From Planctomycetota bacterium (GTDB lineage Bacteria > Planctomycetota > PUPC01 > JACPCR01): a stretch of DNA of 64,000 nucleotides. The stretch spans positions 1 to 64,000 of the forward strand of contig JAQBXN010000017.1 in the NCBI GenBank assembly GCA_027625095.1, written 5' to 3'. The position numbers and the translations under genes are program-made. The number at the start of each line of letters is the position of its first letter. Within the stretch, counting starts at the first letter, position 1. The notes beneath the pieces are model-generated. The model saw only the letters and a list, made by a program, of their open reading frames with translations, did no database searches and was not told the DNA's origin. Shown in pieces: positions 36,614 to 45,433 of the stretch.

Positions 36614-37135
36614 TTATCCGCCTGGGTTCTGTTCGACGGGTGCAGCCTGGCGATTAAGCAATTCGGTGTCGATGAACAACAGACCCGGGCCGTCATCGCC
36701 GACCATCTTCAGGCGGTCGACATAAAAGTTCATCAGGTCTTCTTCTTCAGCCTGTTCGCTGGCGAACCAGTTGAGGACATTGACGGTCATGTAGTCGTGC
36801 TCTTCATGGGCATACTGCATGATCTGCTGGATGCTGTCCGTGTTTCGCATTTCGTTCTCCAGCGCGTACTCAAACACAGACAACAGAGAATCAAACTTCT
36901 CGTATGGACTGCCCAACGGCTGCAGTCGAATAATGCCGTTCCGGCGTGCAAGAACGTAATCAAAGACTTTCATCGCATGCACCATCTCTTCCTGATGCTG
37001 CAGACGAAAAAAATGTGCACCGCCCTTGTAGTTGTGGTTTGAGCAAAAGGCCGCCGCGGCCAGGTAGGAATAGGCGGATTCCCATTCGATTCGAATCTGG
37101 TCGTTCAATTCCTTCAGCATGCGTTCTGACAGCAT
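36614..37135 (-). CDS. ftnA: Non-haem ferritin
   Basis: 173 residues from ATG 37135, which has AAAGGACG upstream; an earlier start at 37174 is less likely. Iron ligands expected in bacterial ferritins are present: E17 (RIEWESAY), E50 and H53 (HQEEMVHA), with later glutamates in the C and D helices (NEMRNTD, SEQAEEED). No haem-binding methionine of bacterioferritin is apparent. It stores iron as a 24-mer shell. It is upstream of slyD on the same strand with a 44-bp gap. Confidence 0.93.
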   Translation of the reverse strand: MLSERMLKELNDQIRIEWESAYSYLAAAAFCSNHNYKGGAHFFRLQHQEEMVHAMKVFDYVLARRNGIIRLQPLGSPYEKFDSLLSVFEYALENEMRNTDSIQQIMQYAHEEHDYMTVNVLNWFASEQAEEEDLMNFYVDRLKMVGDDGPGLLFIDTELLNRQAAPVEQNPGG

Positions 37136-37460
37136 GGTTTCGTCCTTTCTATGGTTTGTTCTTTTGTTACTCAATAGTAGGCGCTAAACACAGGTGGAGA
37201 TTGTCTTATCTACAGGCTTCAAGATCCCCCAAGTGCTCGCCTCGTGGGTAAATGAAATTTATAGGCTGAGAGGTGCTTGATAAAACACAGGGCGGGGGAG
37301 GGAATCCTCAGGGCCGGTGCATCTTAGCCACTCAATTCTTCACGCACGAGTCGAGTTCTTAGGGGCGTTCTCAAAATCTAGCGCTGTAGTATCAGCCCTC
37401 AACTCATTCTTTCCAGCCAACAGAATTGGTAGGCCGTCAATTTCGACTTTGAGCATTCAT

Positions 37461-37558
37461 ATTCTCAGTCGTAGTATTCGTCCTTATCTTTGTCTCTTCT
37501 GCGTAACCGGGAGATCTCAAAACAGACGAAGGCTAGGACGTAGACTGCGACTAAGAAT
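37461..37558. repeat. Long imperfect hairpin of hexamer-like repeats
   Basis: The arms 37461-37495 and 37524-37558 are inverted copies with about 70% identity by eye and a 28-bp loop. The right arm reads AGACGAAGGCTAGGACGTAG, a degenerate GACGAA/GACTAG hexamer pattern also seen at 47335-47360 and, inverted, at 46684-46701. The rest of the 493-bp gap 37136-37628 shows nothing recognisable; an open frame across it is not protein-like. Confidence 0.5.
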
Positions 37559-37628
37559 CTTTGCTGGGTCATTAACCCGATTCGCACAAAATCAAAATCG
37601 ACGGCCTGCCAGTCCGTTTTAATCGGTC

Positions 37629-40600
37629 TCATTCCGGCGCTTGAATCTTTTCACCTGACAACAGGTACTGCCACATGGCATCGAACTGTTGGCTCGTATC
37701 TCCCCCTAGAATACTGGTGAATGGGCTGTTCTTGCCGTACTCAATGAACTGCGGCATACGTGTCTCTGGCTCAACCCTTATAGGCATTGCAATCCAGCGG
37801 AGGAAGTACTCTTTTTGCAGACGGTCACGGGCGTGAGCAAAATTTATCCCCGGAGCTTCGAATACCCCGATACTCTTTTTGTCACCGACACTGTGGCAAG
37901 CGTTGCAACTGAAACCGGTGGCTCCGATCATTTTGCGGCCCTGTTCAGACAGCGGTGCATTCGGTTGAGGCTGTTCGGACGGTTTTGGCGAGAGTCCGTG
38001 CTGCAGTGCAAAACCCTCCGCCAGACCTTTGGCATGGGCGGGGAATGAAGGCATGCGTGCGTTCAGCCATGGGCGCGGTTTGTATTTGATGTGGCCGGCG
38101 ATGAATTTTTCTATCCAATCCGGACGCAGCTTCTCGCCGACCCAGGTCAGGCGGGGTGGACTGAGGGAAAGACGGTCTTCGACGTCTTCATCTGCGTCTT
38201 TGTTGTCTTTCGCTTCTTTCGAATCGTCCGGGGTAACGATGTCCGCCCACGGGCTTTCGTGCGCGTCTCTACTGTGGCAATTCAGGCAACGCAATTCTTT
38301 AAATTTGAATTGGGCGTATTCGGGTGACGAGACTCTGGCGAGTGACTTCCAGTCAGTCGCTGCAAAAGCGAGTAAGGATTCTCGTTCGGATTTGCTGAAT
38401 GCGAAGAAGGGGGAGCCGACCTCGGGCTTTTCAGACAGGCAGCCGTCTGTCCATTTATCCTTTGCAATCTCATGCAGGGCCGGCGCTATAAATGTGTTTT
38501 CGGCCTTCAACGAATGGCAATTCAGGCAGCCGCTCGACTCTACCAATTTCTTGCCGTTTACAATATCCTCCCCTCCGCTAAGACCCTGGGTCGGCTCGGC
38601 GTCCTTGCTGTTATTTTCGGACAGCAGGTAGGCGGCGAGCTGTTCGGCCTCAGCACGGCTGAGTCTAAAGTTGGGCATTCCAGTCCACTTGTAATGTTGT
38701 TCCGGCTTTTCCAGAAATTCGACCAATGCGTCAGGCTGCCACTTCGAGGCGAGGTGGTCGTGAGGAACGCGAGTGACGCCTTCGAAGGCTTTTGCCTCGC
38801 CACTGGTATGGCAGGCAGCGCAGGCGAGGTTGCGATAGAGCGATTTGCCGCCGGCAATCTCGACAGTAGTGAATGTTTTTTCAGATGCGGGTTTGCCAGC
38901 TTGAAGCGTGCCCAGGTATCCGGCAATGTCACGGGCCTTGGCCAGATCCTGTTCGCCGTGGAAAAGCCGCGGCATGGTTCCGTCCGGCCGAAATCGTTTG
39001 GGTTCCATAAGCCACTGCACCATCCACGTAGTATTGAGCCGCGAACCGATGCCCTCCAGGGAAGGGGCGTCTTTGGTCAACTCTGGGAAGGAGGTGATGT
39101 TCGTTGCACCGGTCTTATCCGTATGGCAATTCAGGCATCGATATTTGGCAATGAGTAACCGTCCTTCCCGTTCGCGGTCACGGCCTCGATGGAACGGATT
39201 GCCTGCGTCGTGTGTGAAGCGATCCATGCTGATGGGCTCGGGCGGAAACTCCTTTGATTCCCAATAGAGACGCACCTGCGAGTCGCCCTTTGCCGGGCTT
39301 TCGAACTGAGCCAACAGTTCGTTTGCCCCATTCTTGAGGAAGACCGGTTGGCTCTTGAGTGGATCCGTCGGGCTCAGGTTCCCTTCGAGCACCTGCTGGC
39401 CATTCAGCGTTAATTTGAACTTGCCCATTCCTTTCGCGCTGAAGCTAAATTCTTCTTTCAGTTGGTGCATCAGGCTTCCCTTCCAGGTGGCCTTGAACCG
39501 GCCAGCCGGCAGGAACGGGCTCGGATTTGTGTCCTCCGGGACGTACATCGAAACCATCCGTTCCGAGCGGATATCAACAGCGGGGCCTGGTATTGGGCCG
39601 GTAGAGACCAGCGACTCCAGTTCCAGTGCGATGCCTGCACGGGGAATGGCGCCTTCTGCAATGGGTGGTGCCTCGACTTGGGCGACCCTCGGTTTGTCCA
39701 TTTTGTTAATGGTGCCGTAAACCTCGTTCTCGAGCGGATTGCCGTCCGCTGTTTTGAGGCGATACCTCACCATCCACTGCATGCATTCCTGGAGTTGGGG
39801 GATTTCCAGCGAAGCGGTCTTGCCGTCGGCAGACAGTTTGGCCGAGGATATCGACAGTTTATCTTTGCCGTGTTTGCCTGGATTGAGGATGGAGTAATCG
39901 GCGGACCCGTAGGCGCCCGTCCACGTGTAGTTCCACATTTCTGCGGAGAAGTTTTCGGCCTGGATGCTTTCGGTTTGTACCGGGCGATTGAACGTGATCT
40001 CGATACCGGTCTGTGTGTAGTGGATCTTGGTGGCCATATCGACCGGCTTGCCGGTGTAGCGAACGCGCTGGAAACCAGCTTCTTTGGCGGCACTAGACTG
40101 CCAGCCCTTGAGACCGCAGAGGTAGAGTTGGCCGTCACGTTTGTTGAAACGGCCACGCATGATTCCCGTATTGAAATTGAGCTTGAACGGCACGACGCCG
40201 CCCTGGATGACACCGTCCTGGTATTCGTAATCGACCAGGAAGAGTCTGGTCGTACCGTACGACATGTGCAGCATGCGTCCTTCCAGAGGTCCCCAGCGAT
40301 TGTCACTCGTTACCCAGACCTGGCCTCCGTTTGAATTGTCGAGATGTCTCGGCAGCCAGCAGATGTGAGGCGCGTAGGTCGTGGGTTTCGGCTCGCCGTG
40401 AGCAAGGTCGACGACACCGAGGAAGTCGCCCTTGTTGACGAGGCTGATATGGCACTTGGGTGTCCAGGTGCCTTCGTTGTCACCCACGGTGATTTCGTCA
40501 TTGGGGCCGACCCCCATGCCGTTGGGTGCACGGGACCCCGTCGAGAAAATCTCGAGTTTACCGCCGTCCTTTGAAACGGACATGATGCATCCGTGATGGG

Positions 40601-42779
40601 GCACGACCTTGCCCCAGCCGCGTCCGCCCGGCCGAACCGGGCCACCCTTGGCGAAATAGAACGTGCCTTTGGAATCTGTTTCGAGGCAGAAGGCGAATTC
40701 GTGAAAGTTATCCGTGATCATCACGTCGTTGTTGAAACATTCGTAGAAATCCGCTTCCCCGTCCTGGTTGAGGTCATGCAACTTGGTGATCTGGTCGCGC
40801 CCGAGTGTATGGATGACGCCGTCGACGATCTTGAGGCCGAGTGGATGAAACAGTCCCGAAGCAAATCGCTTCCAGGTGAGCTTCTCCAGCGTTTCGTCTA
40901 CGCCTGAGACGATCCAGACGTCACCACTCCAGGTCGATAGCGCGGCGGTTGTGCCGTCTTCAAAGAAATCAAAGCCACCGAACCGAATCCATGCCTCGTA
41001 AGGATTGGTGTAGGGCGCTTCGATGGTATCGACCAGATATGGACCGTCCCCGGTGCCGAGCGTGCCTTTGGTCTCGACCGTTTCGGTCCATCGCAGGGGG
41101 CCGCCTTTCATATAGATGGCAAGGTCTTCCGGCTGGCCTGCAGCCTTGATGACTTCGGAAAGTTGGTCTGCCTTTTCCTTATCGCCATTCCAGGTGATCA
41201 GCTTGAAGTTTGTGACCTTTTGACTTGGAGAGAGGTGGAGCAGGATGCGTCCCTGGTCTGTGATTTCCCAGGTAGCTCCCTCGGGAGTTCCAACGATAAC
41301 CGCGGCAGTATTGGTGTTGGGTAGATTTGCACCACCTTCAAGGAAGGCGACCAGATTGGCTGGGCCGGTCTTGAATGAGTTTATTGGCTGGCCGGCAGCG
41401 GCGATGCCACCGGTAGCGCCCGCCTGTTCGCAGACGACCATGGTGCGGTTCTTCGAGGACGGCCCGTATTGGATGTCACGCGAGAAGGCGACTTCATCGC
41501 CGGCCATGACCATGCCTGGCAATTCGAGCACCGGTGTGTCGCCGACGACGTATGAGAGGACTACTTTGTTGCCATGGTAATACGCACCTTTGTAACGAGC
41601 GTAATCACGGGAGAGCGGGCCGTGCGGGATCTCGCGTGGGTCTTCAAGTTTTCCATCTTTGTCCCAGCCAGGTAGATTCTGGGTGGCGATTTTGAGTTCC
41701 CCGTCTACCCCGGGGTTCGGGCCGTGCGCTCCATTGAAGGCGACTCCGGTGTATGTAATCCAGCCGCCCGTCCACGCAGCCGAGTAACGCAAGAGTTCCG
41801 TATCAAAGCAGATGCCGGCTCTGAAGACTTCGGGGGCAGCTTCCTCTTGCTCCGCGTCTGCTTCCCCTTCTACCTTTTCAACCTCTTTCGGTTGTTCGGT
41901 TACTTGCTTTGGCAGTTCCTTTTCGAACCTGAGGATAAGCCCCTTCAGGGCCGTGTTGCCGGCAGGCCATTCCGCCTTGAACGTCGCGGCCAGAGCCGGC
42001 CCATAATTCATCTTCGCGTATTTCGCATCCGGGTTGCCCCCGCCTTTGGGCTTGGGCACCTTCGTTTTCTTCCACTTGTCCACATCCCACGCGATTTTTT
42101 CGCTGCCGTTCTTGCGGAACATCACCTTGGCTGGCAGGACTTCCTTCTTGCCGCCGGGCGGCTGCCACAGCAGACGGCATGAAGCACCGCCGCCACTTTC
42201 GAAAAACTCGATACGAATGTTGTAGTCACCTCCCCAAAGCTCAATCTCTCCGTCTTTTTCAGTGCTGCCGTGGAGACCATCGTGGTCGACAACGAGTTTG
42301 TCATTGATCCAAAGCCGCGAGCCATCATCTGAGTTTAGAAAGAACTGATACTGTCCGGCCCTGAGGTCGTCGTTCGATTTAGGTCTAATGGACTCCGGAA
42401 CGGCAATGCCATCATCCTTCTCAAGGCCTTCCTCAATCGCATCCAACGATTCTTGAAGCATCTCCTTCGTCTTGACGCGCAGGATGCCTGTCCAACGTGC
42501 AAGAAGGCCGTCGGCCATTTTGGAATTGTTAAAGTTGCCATTGGAGTCATTGAAATCGATCTTCGTGTCAACACTTACATAGAACGGTTTCGTGGTGTCG
42601 GGAATCTGGGGTAGATTTTTCAACCCCGGCCATTGGAAGTATTCGCCGACAAAACCGGGCTGGGCAGTCTGATCGAATTCCGCGCCCTTGAGCCGATTGG
42701 GTTTTTGGGTTGTTGGGGTCTCCGCAGAGAGGGGAATTGCGGCGGACAGTATGCCTAGAATGCAGATGCACCTGTTCAT
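37629..42779 (-). CDS. Giant secreted PA14 / dehydrogenase-like / five-haem c-type cytochrome protein
   Basis: 1716 residues from ATG 42779 (AAAGGAG upstream), starting with a signal peptide (MNRCICILGILSAAIPLSA). In order: a PA14 domain (near residue 140-240, SDDGSRLWINDKLVVDH), a long beta-propeller-like region of the membrane-bound dehydrogenase type found in PVC bacteria (about 600-1000), a second PA14-like module (LNGQQVLEGNLSP), then five c-type haem motifs: CLNCH, CAACH, CLNCH, CLNCH and CNACH. It is probably a periplasmic or surface sugar or polysaccharide oxidase passing electrons through its own haems (inference). Confidence 0.85.
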   Translation of the reverse strand: MNRCICILGILSAAIPLSAETPTTQKPNRLKGAEFDQTAQPGFVGEYFQWPGLKNLPQIPDTTKPFYVSVDTKIDFNDSNGNFNNSKMADGLLARWTGILRVKTKEMLQESLDAIEEGLEKDDGIAVPESIRPKSNDDLRAGQYQFFLNSDDGSRLWINDKLVVDHDGLHGSTEKDGEIELWGGDYNIRIEFFESGGGASCRLLWQPPGGKKEVLPAKVMFRKNGSEKIAWDVDKWKKTKVPKPKGGGNPDAKYAKMNYGPALAATFKAEWPAGNTALKGLILRFEKELPKQVTEQPKEVEKVEGEADAEQEEAAPEVFRAGICFDTELLRYSAAWTGGWITYTGVAFNGAHGPNPGVDGELKIATQNLPGWDKDGKLEDPREIPHGPLSRDYARYKGAYYHGNKVVLSYVVGDTPVLELPGMVMAGDEVAFSRDIQYGPSSKNRTMVVCEQAGATGGIAAAGQPINSFKTGPANLVAFLEGGANLPNTNTAAVIVGTPEGATWEITDQGRILLHLSPSQKVTNFKLITWNGDKEKADQLSEVIKAAGQPEDLAIYMKGGPLRWTETVETKGTLGTGDGPYLVDTIEAPYTNPYEAWIRFGGFDFFEDGTTAALSTWSGDVWIVSGVDETLEKLTWKRFASGLFHPLGLKIVDGVIHTLGRDQITKLHDLNQDGEADFYECFNNDVMITDNFHEFAFCLETDSKGTFYFAKGGPVRPGGRGWGKVVPHHGCIMSVSKDGGKLEIFSTGSRAPNGMGVGPNDEITVGDNEGTWTPKCHISLVNKGDFLGVVDLAHGEPKPTTYAPHICWLPRHLDNSNGGQVWVTSDNRWGPLEGRMLHMSYGTTRLFLVDYEYQDGVIQGGVVPFKLNFNTGIMRGRFNKRDGQLYLCGLKGWQSSAAKEAGFQRVRYTGKPVDMATKIHYTQTGIEITFNRPVQTESIQAENFSAEMWNYTWTGAYGSADYSILNPGKHGKDKLSISSAKLSADGKTASLEIPQLQECMQWMVRYRLKTADGNPLENEVYGTINKMDKPRVAQVEAPPIAEGAIPRAGIALELESLVSTGPIPGPAVDIRSERMVSMYVPEDTNPSPFLPAGRFKATWKGSLMHQLKEEFSFSAKGMGKFKLTLNGQQVLEGNLSPTDPLKSQPVFLKNGANELLAQFESPAKGDSQVRLYWESKEFPPEPISMDRFTHDAGNPFHRGRDREREGRLLIAKYRCLNCHTDKTGATNITSFPELTKDAPSLEGIGSRLNTTWMVQWLMEPKRFRPDGTMPRLFHGEQDLAKARDIAGYLGTLQAGKPASEKTFTTVEIAGGKSLYRNLACAACHTSGEAKAFEGVTRVPHDHLASKWQPDALVEFLEKPEQHYKWTGMPNFRLSRAEAEQLAAYLLSENNSKDAEPTQGLSGGEDIVNGKKLVESSGCLNCHSLKAENTFIAPALHEIAKDKWTDGCLSEKPEVGSPFFAFSKSERESLLAFAATDWKSLARVSSPEYAQFKFKELRCLNCHSRDAHESPWADIVTPDDSKEAKDNKDADEDVEDRLSLSPPRLTWVGEKLRPDWIEKFIAGHIKYKPRPWLNARMPSFPAHAKGLAEGFALQHGLSPKPSEQPQPNAPLSEQGRKMIGATGFSCNACHSVGDKKSIGVFEAPGINFAHARDRLQKEYFLRWIAMPIRVEPETRMPQFIEYGKNSPFTSILGGDTSQQFDAMWQYLLSGEKIQAPE

Positions 42780-42948
42780 AAATAAAGACTCCTTTGAGCA
42801 ATCTGAATGTCTTGCCGGCCAACTTGAATCCGTTTGCCGCCCGTGAAGTTGGCGAAGAGGGGAGTTTATTCCCCGATACAGGAGTGGCCAGTGAGAGAAC
42901 GGTTGGCAAGTGGGGAAGAGGAGTGTAGATAGTGCAGAACTATGCAGG

Positions 42949-42993
42949 CCGGAGTCGCACTCCGGCTGACCACGGAGTGCAACTCCGTGCTAC
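42949..42993. repeat. Paired palindromes, second matches 18953-18976
   Basis: CCGGAGTCGCACTCCGG (42949-42965) and CACGGAGTGCAACTCCGTG plus CTAC (42971-42993) are adjacent hairpins in the gap before the Gfo/Idh gene. The second is nearly identical to 18953-18976, so it is a dispersed repeat rather than a local operator. Confidence 0.6.
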
Positions 42994-43048
42994 GTTGCGA
43001 TTTCAACCCAGGTCGCAAATCAGACACAACAGCAGAAGGGATCAAACC

Positions 43049-43981
43049 ATGAAAATTTGCTTAGCCGGAGAAGGCGCCATGGGCGGACACCATGCCCGGG
43101 CGCTCAAAGACTTGGAAGGAGTCGAGATTGCGTCCCTGGCTTTCGGCATCGAAGCGGATGCGCGTGAGTTTGCTGACAAGTGGAACATTCCGCACATGTC
43201 GTCCGATCTTGAAGAGTGTCTCAGCCAGCCGGATGTCGAGGCCGTCGTGCTTGCAACACCTAACCAGGTGCATGCTCGACAGGCTGAGGTCGCGCTGAAG
43301 ATGGGAAAGCATGTGCTGGTTGAAATTCCTATGGCCTTGTCGCTCGAAGAATCCGAGCATCTGGTCGAGGTGGCCAATAAGTCAGGCCTGGTCTGTATGG
43401 TGAACCACTCGTACCTCTACAACCCGAACCACCGTAAGATCTATCAATTGGTGCATTCAGGGGAGTTGCGGCTGTACCACGTAATTCAGCAGACCTATTT
43501 TTTTCGCCGGACTAACACCAATATGCACGGCAAACCGCGCACGTGGACAGACGAACTACTGTGGCACCAGGCATGCCACATGATCGCCTACGTGACCTGG
43601 CTGCTCGACGATCCGAAGATGGATGTGTGGGGGCGTGCCGGGCCCAATCACCCGATGCTTGACGTTCCGATGGATATCACCATCAGCATGGAATCAAGAA
43701 AGAAGGTCATCGTAAGCTCCGCAAATTCATTCAACAATTACGGACCCATTCAGGGCTTCTATCGTTTCATCGGTGAGGAAGGAACATATCTCATCGAAAA
43801 ACCAGTTGGCCTTACCGACCACGAAGGCAACGCGGTGGCGACTGAAAAGTTCCACGGCGCTGACGAGGAATTCATTCAGTGCATCCGCGAAGGACGTGAG
43901 TCGCTGACGAGTGTACAGTCGCAACTGCATGTGATGGACGTGCTGGATCGGATTCAGAAATCTATTGATGAGAAGAGGTAG
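43049..43981 (+). CDS. Gfo/Idh/MocA-family oxidoreductase
   Basis: 310 residues from ATG 43049 with AGAAGGG upstream. The N-terminal Rossmann motif GEGAMGGHHARAL is followed by ATPNQVHARQAEVALKMGKHVLVEIPMA, where the family's EKP lysine is replaced by isoleucine (EIP). A C-terminal GFO/IDH_C domain follows. Such enzymes use NAD(P) on sugars, inositols and related polyols. With the convergent TIM-barrel isomerase and the lyase at 45434 it suggests a carbohydrate-acid degradation group. The EKP change may alter catalysis. Confidence 0.88.
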   Translation: MKICLAGEGAMGGHHARALKDLEGVEIASLAFGIEADAREFADKWNIPHMSSDLEECLSQPDVEAVVLATPNQVHARQAEVALKMGKHVLVEIPMALSLEESEHLVEVANKSGLVCMVNHSYLYNPNHRKIYQLVHSGELRLYHVIQQTYFFRRTNTNMHGKPRTWTDELLWHQACHMIAYVTWLLDDPKMDVWGRAGPNHPMLDVPMDITISMESRKKVIVSSANSFNNYGPIQGFYRFIGEEGTYLIEKPVGLTDHEGNAVATEKFHGADEEFIQCIREGRESLTSVQSQLHVMDVLDRIQKSIDEKR

Positions 43982-44032
43982 GCGCAGCAGACGTGTGGGG
44001 GGATGGGTGGATGGGAGTTTGGATGGATCTGC

Positions 44033-44884
44033 TTACGAGGTCCTCATTGCTTCGGTAATTCGGGCAATGGCAGTTCTTACATCGCCGACGCGGTCTTCGC
44101 CGGCTTCGCGTTCGATGACCATGTTGCCGGTGTAATCGTGCACCGCCAGAACTCCCAGAAAGGCGTTCCAGTCGACCTCTCCGTCGCCAATGGGAACTTC
44201 CTTTCCCCATTCGCCTTTAACGGTAGTGCGGATGCCGTCCTTGATGTGGATCTGCTGGACGTGCGGCATGAGCGCTCGAAGGGATTCAACCGGTTCGCCC
44301 ATGTCGTAAAGGATCATGTTGGCGGGATCGAAATTGACGCCAACGTTTGCCGAGCCGTTTGCAATGAGCGCTTCGATAAAGTGAGTGAGGGTTTCGGCAG
44401 TTTCCTGGCCAGTCTCGAAGAGTAAAGACAGGCCGTAGTTTGAAAACTCAACGGCGATCTGCGAGATGCGGTCTACCAGTTTTTGAAAGTTTGGATCGGA
44501 GTCGTCATGGGGCAGAAAACCGGCATGAGTGCTGACGAGTTCCAGGCCGAGTTCGTGGGCGACCTTCGCCACGCCTTGAACGATCTTCCAGTTCCCTTCC
44601 CAGGTTTCGTCTGGCACAACGCCGCCCGTTCGACGAATGGTCTCGACCGTTGAATAGTCCTCCCCGATCGTTCCAAACATTCCCGAAACGATATTGAACC
44701 CCTTGGCGGACATCTTGGCCTGGATGTCCTGCCATGGACTGTCAGCGTCGAGCAAACCATTGAGTGCAAGCTGAACATTCTTGAGTCCAATCTGGTCGAG
44801 TCGCTCGATCAGTTCGTCCGGCCCCTTTGCGTGGGTAGACCAACTGCAAATCCCAATCTGTTCAGGCTTCTGTGGGGTAGACAT
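44033..44884 (-). CDS. Sugar phosphate isomerase/epimerase (xylose-isomerase-like TIM barrel)
   Basis: 283 residues from ATG 44884 with AAGGAAC upstream. The AP-endonuclease-2/IolE-like fold is shown by LVSTHAGFLPHDDSDP, LLFETGQETAE, NVGVNFDPANMIL, VQQIHIKDG and NMVIEREAGED, which supply the metal-ligand Glu, Asp and His residues expected in the barrel. The reaction cannot be named. It faces the Gfo/Idh gene tail to tail with a 51-bp gap. Confidence 0.9.
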   Translation of the reverse strand: MSTPQKPEQIGICSWSTHAKGPDELIERLDQIGLKNVQLALNGLLDADSPWQDIQAKMSAKGFNIVSGMFGTIGEDYSTVETIRRTGGVVPDETWEGNWKIVQGVAKVAHELGLELVSTHAGFLPHDDSDPNFQKLVDRISQIAVEFSNYGLSLLFETGQETAETLTHFIEALIANGSANVGVNFDPANMILYDMGEPVESLRALMPHVQQIHIKDGIRTTVKGEWGKEVPIGDGEVDWNAFLGVLAVHDYTGNMVIEREAGEDRVGDVRTAIARITEAMRTS

Positions 44885-44958
44885 GAGTTGTGTTCCTTGA
44901 AGAATGGTTAACGTTGAAGCGGCATTCTCTGAATTTATGGAGTGGAGTTCCACCACCA

Positions 44959-45384
44959 ATGAATCTGCTGATCCGTATTGCCGGGTGTGCTGCAGTAGTG
45001 GCGCTTTTTCTCCCAGGCGTGCATTTTCCTGACCTGGTTCGGTACTTGATGGTTTCGCTGCTTTTGCTCCTCTCAGTGCCTCTTCGATGCCGTCTGAATA
45101 TGCTGTTCAGCAGGACTCAAGGATTCATTCAGTTCGGGCTTCGTTCGGTCACCTTCGGTCTCTGGTTGGGCCTCCTCTTGATATTTCATCGTGCCGCTCT
45201 GCTTTATCCGCCATGGGCGCTATCGCTATTAGTTCTCTGTCTAGCAGTCATTATGCCTTGGCTCACCGGCTGGCGGCAGAAGCGATGCGAGAGGCGATTG
45301 CCGACTCCTTGCCTGATTGAGCCCAGCGGACCAGACAGTTCGTCATTGCAGAATGCGGTTACTGAATCCTGGCAGATTGTATAA
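44959..45384 (+). CDS. Small polytopic membrane protein, unknown function
   Basis: 141 residues from ATG 44959. About four hydrophobic helices occur (LLIRIAGCAAVVALFL, YLMVSLLLLLSVPL, SVTFGLWLGLLLIF, ALSLLVLCLAVIMPWL) followed by a short basic and polar cytoplasmic tail with several cysteines. No family is recognised. The gene is divergent from the sugar isomerase and 49 bp upstream of the SelA-like gene. Confidence 0.6.
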   Translation: MNLLIRIAGCAAVVALFLPGVHFPDLVRYLMVSLLLLLSVPLRCRLNMLFSRTQGFIQFGLRSVTFGLWLGLLLIFHRAALLYPPWALSLLVLCLAVIMPWLTGWRQKRCERRLPTPCLIEPSGPDSSSLQNAVTESWQIV

Positions 45385-45433
45385 AACACGTTTCGGAACA
45401 TTCGATTACGAATCCATTTGGAGCTGACGATTC

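Noticed and set aside
37317-37622. Possible 101-residue gene upstream of the giant protein's 3' end
   Set aside because: The composition is Arg/Ser-rich, it spans the imperfect hairpin at 37461-37558 and there is no ribosome-binding site.
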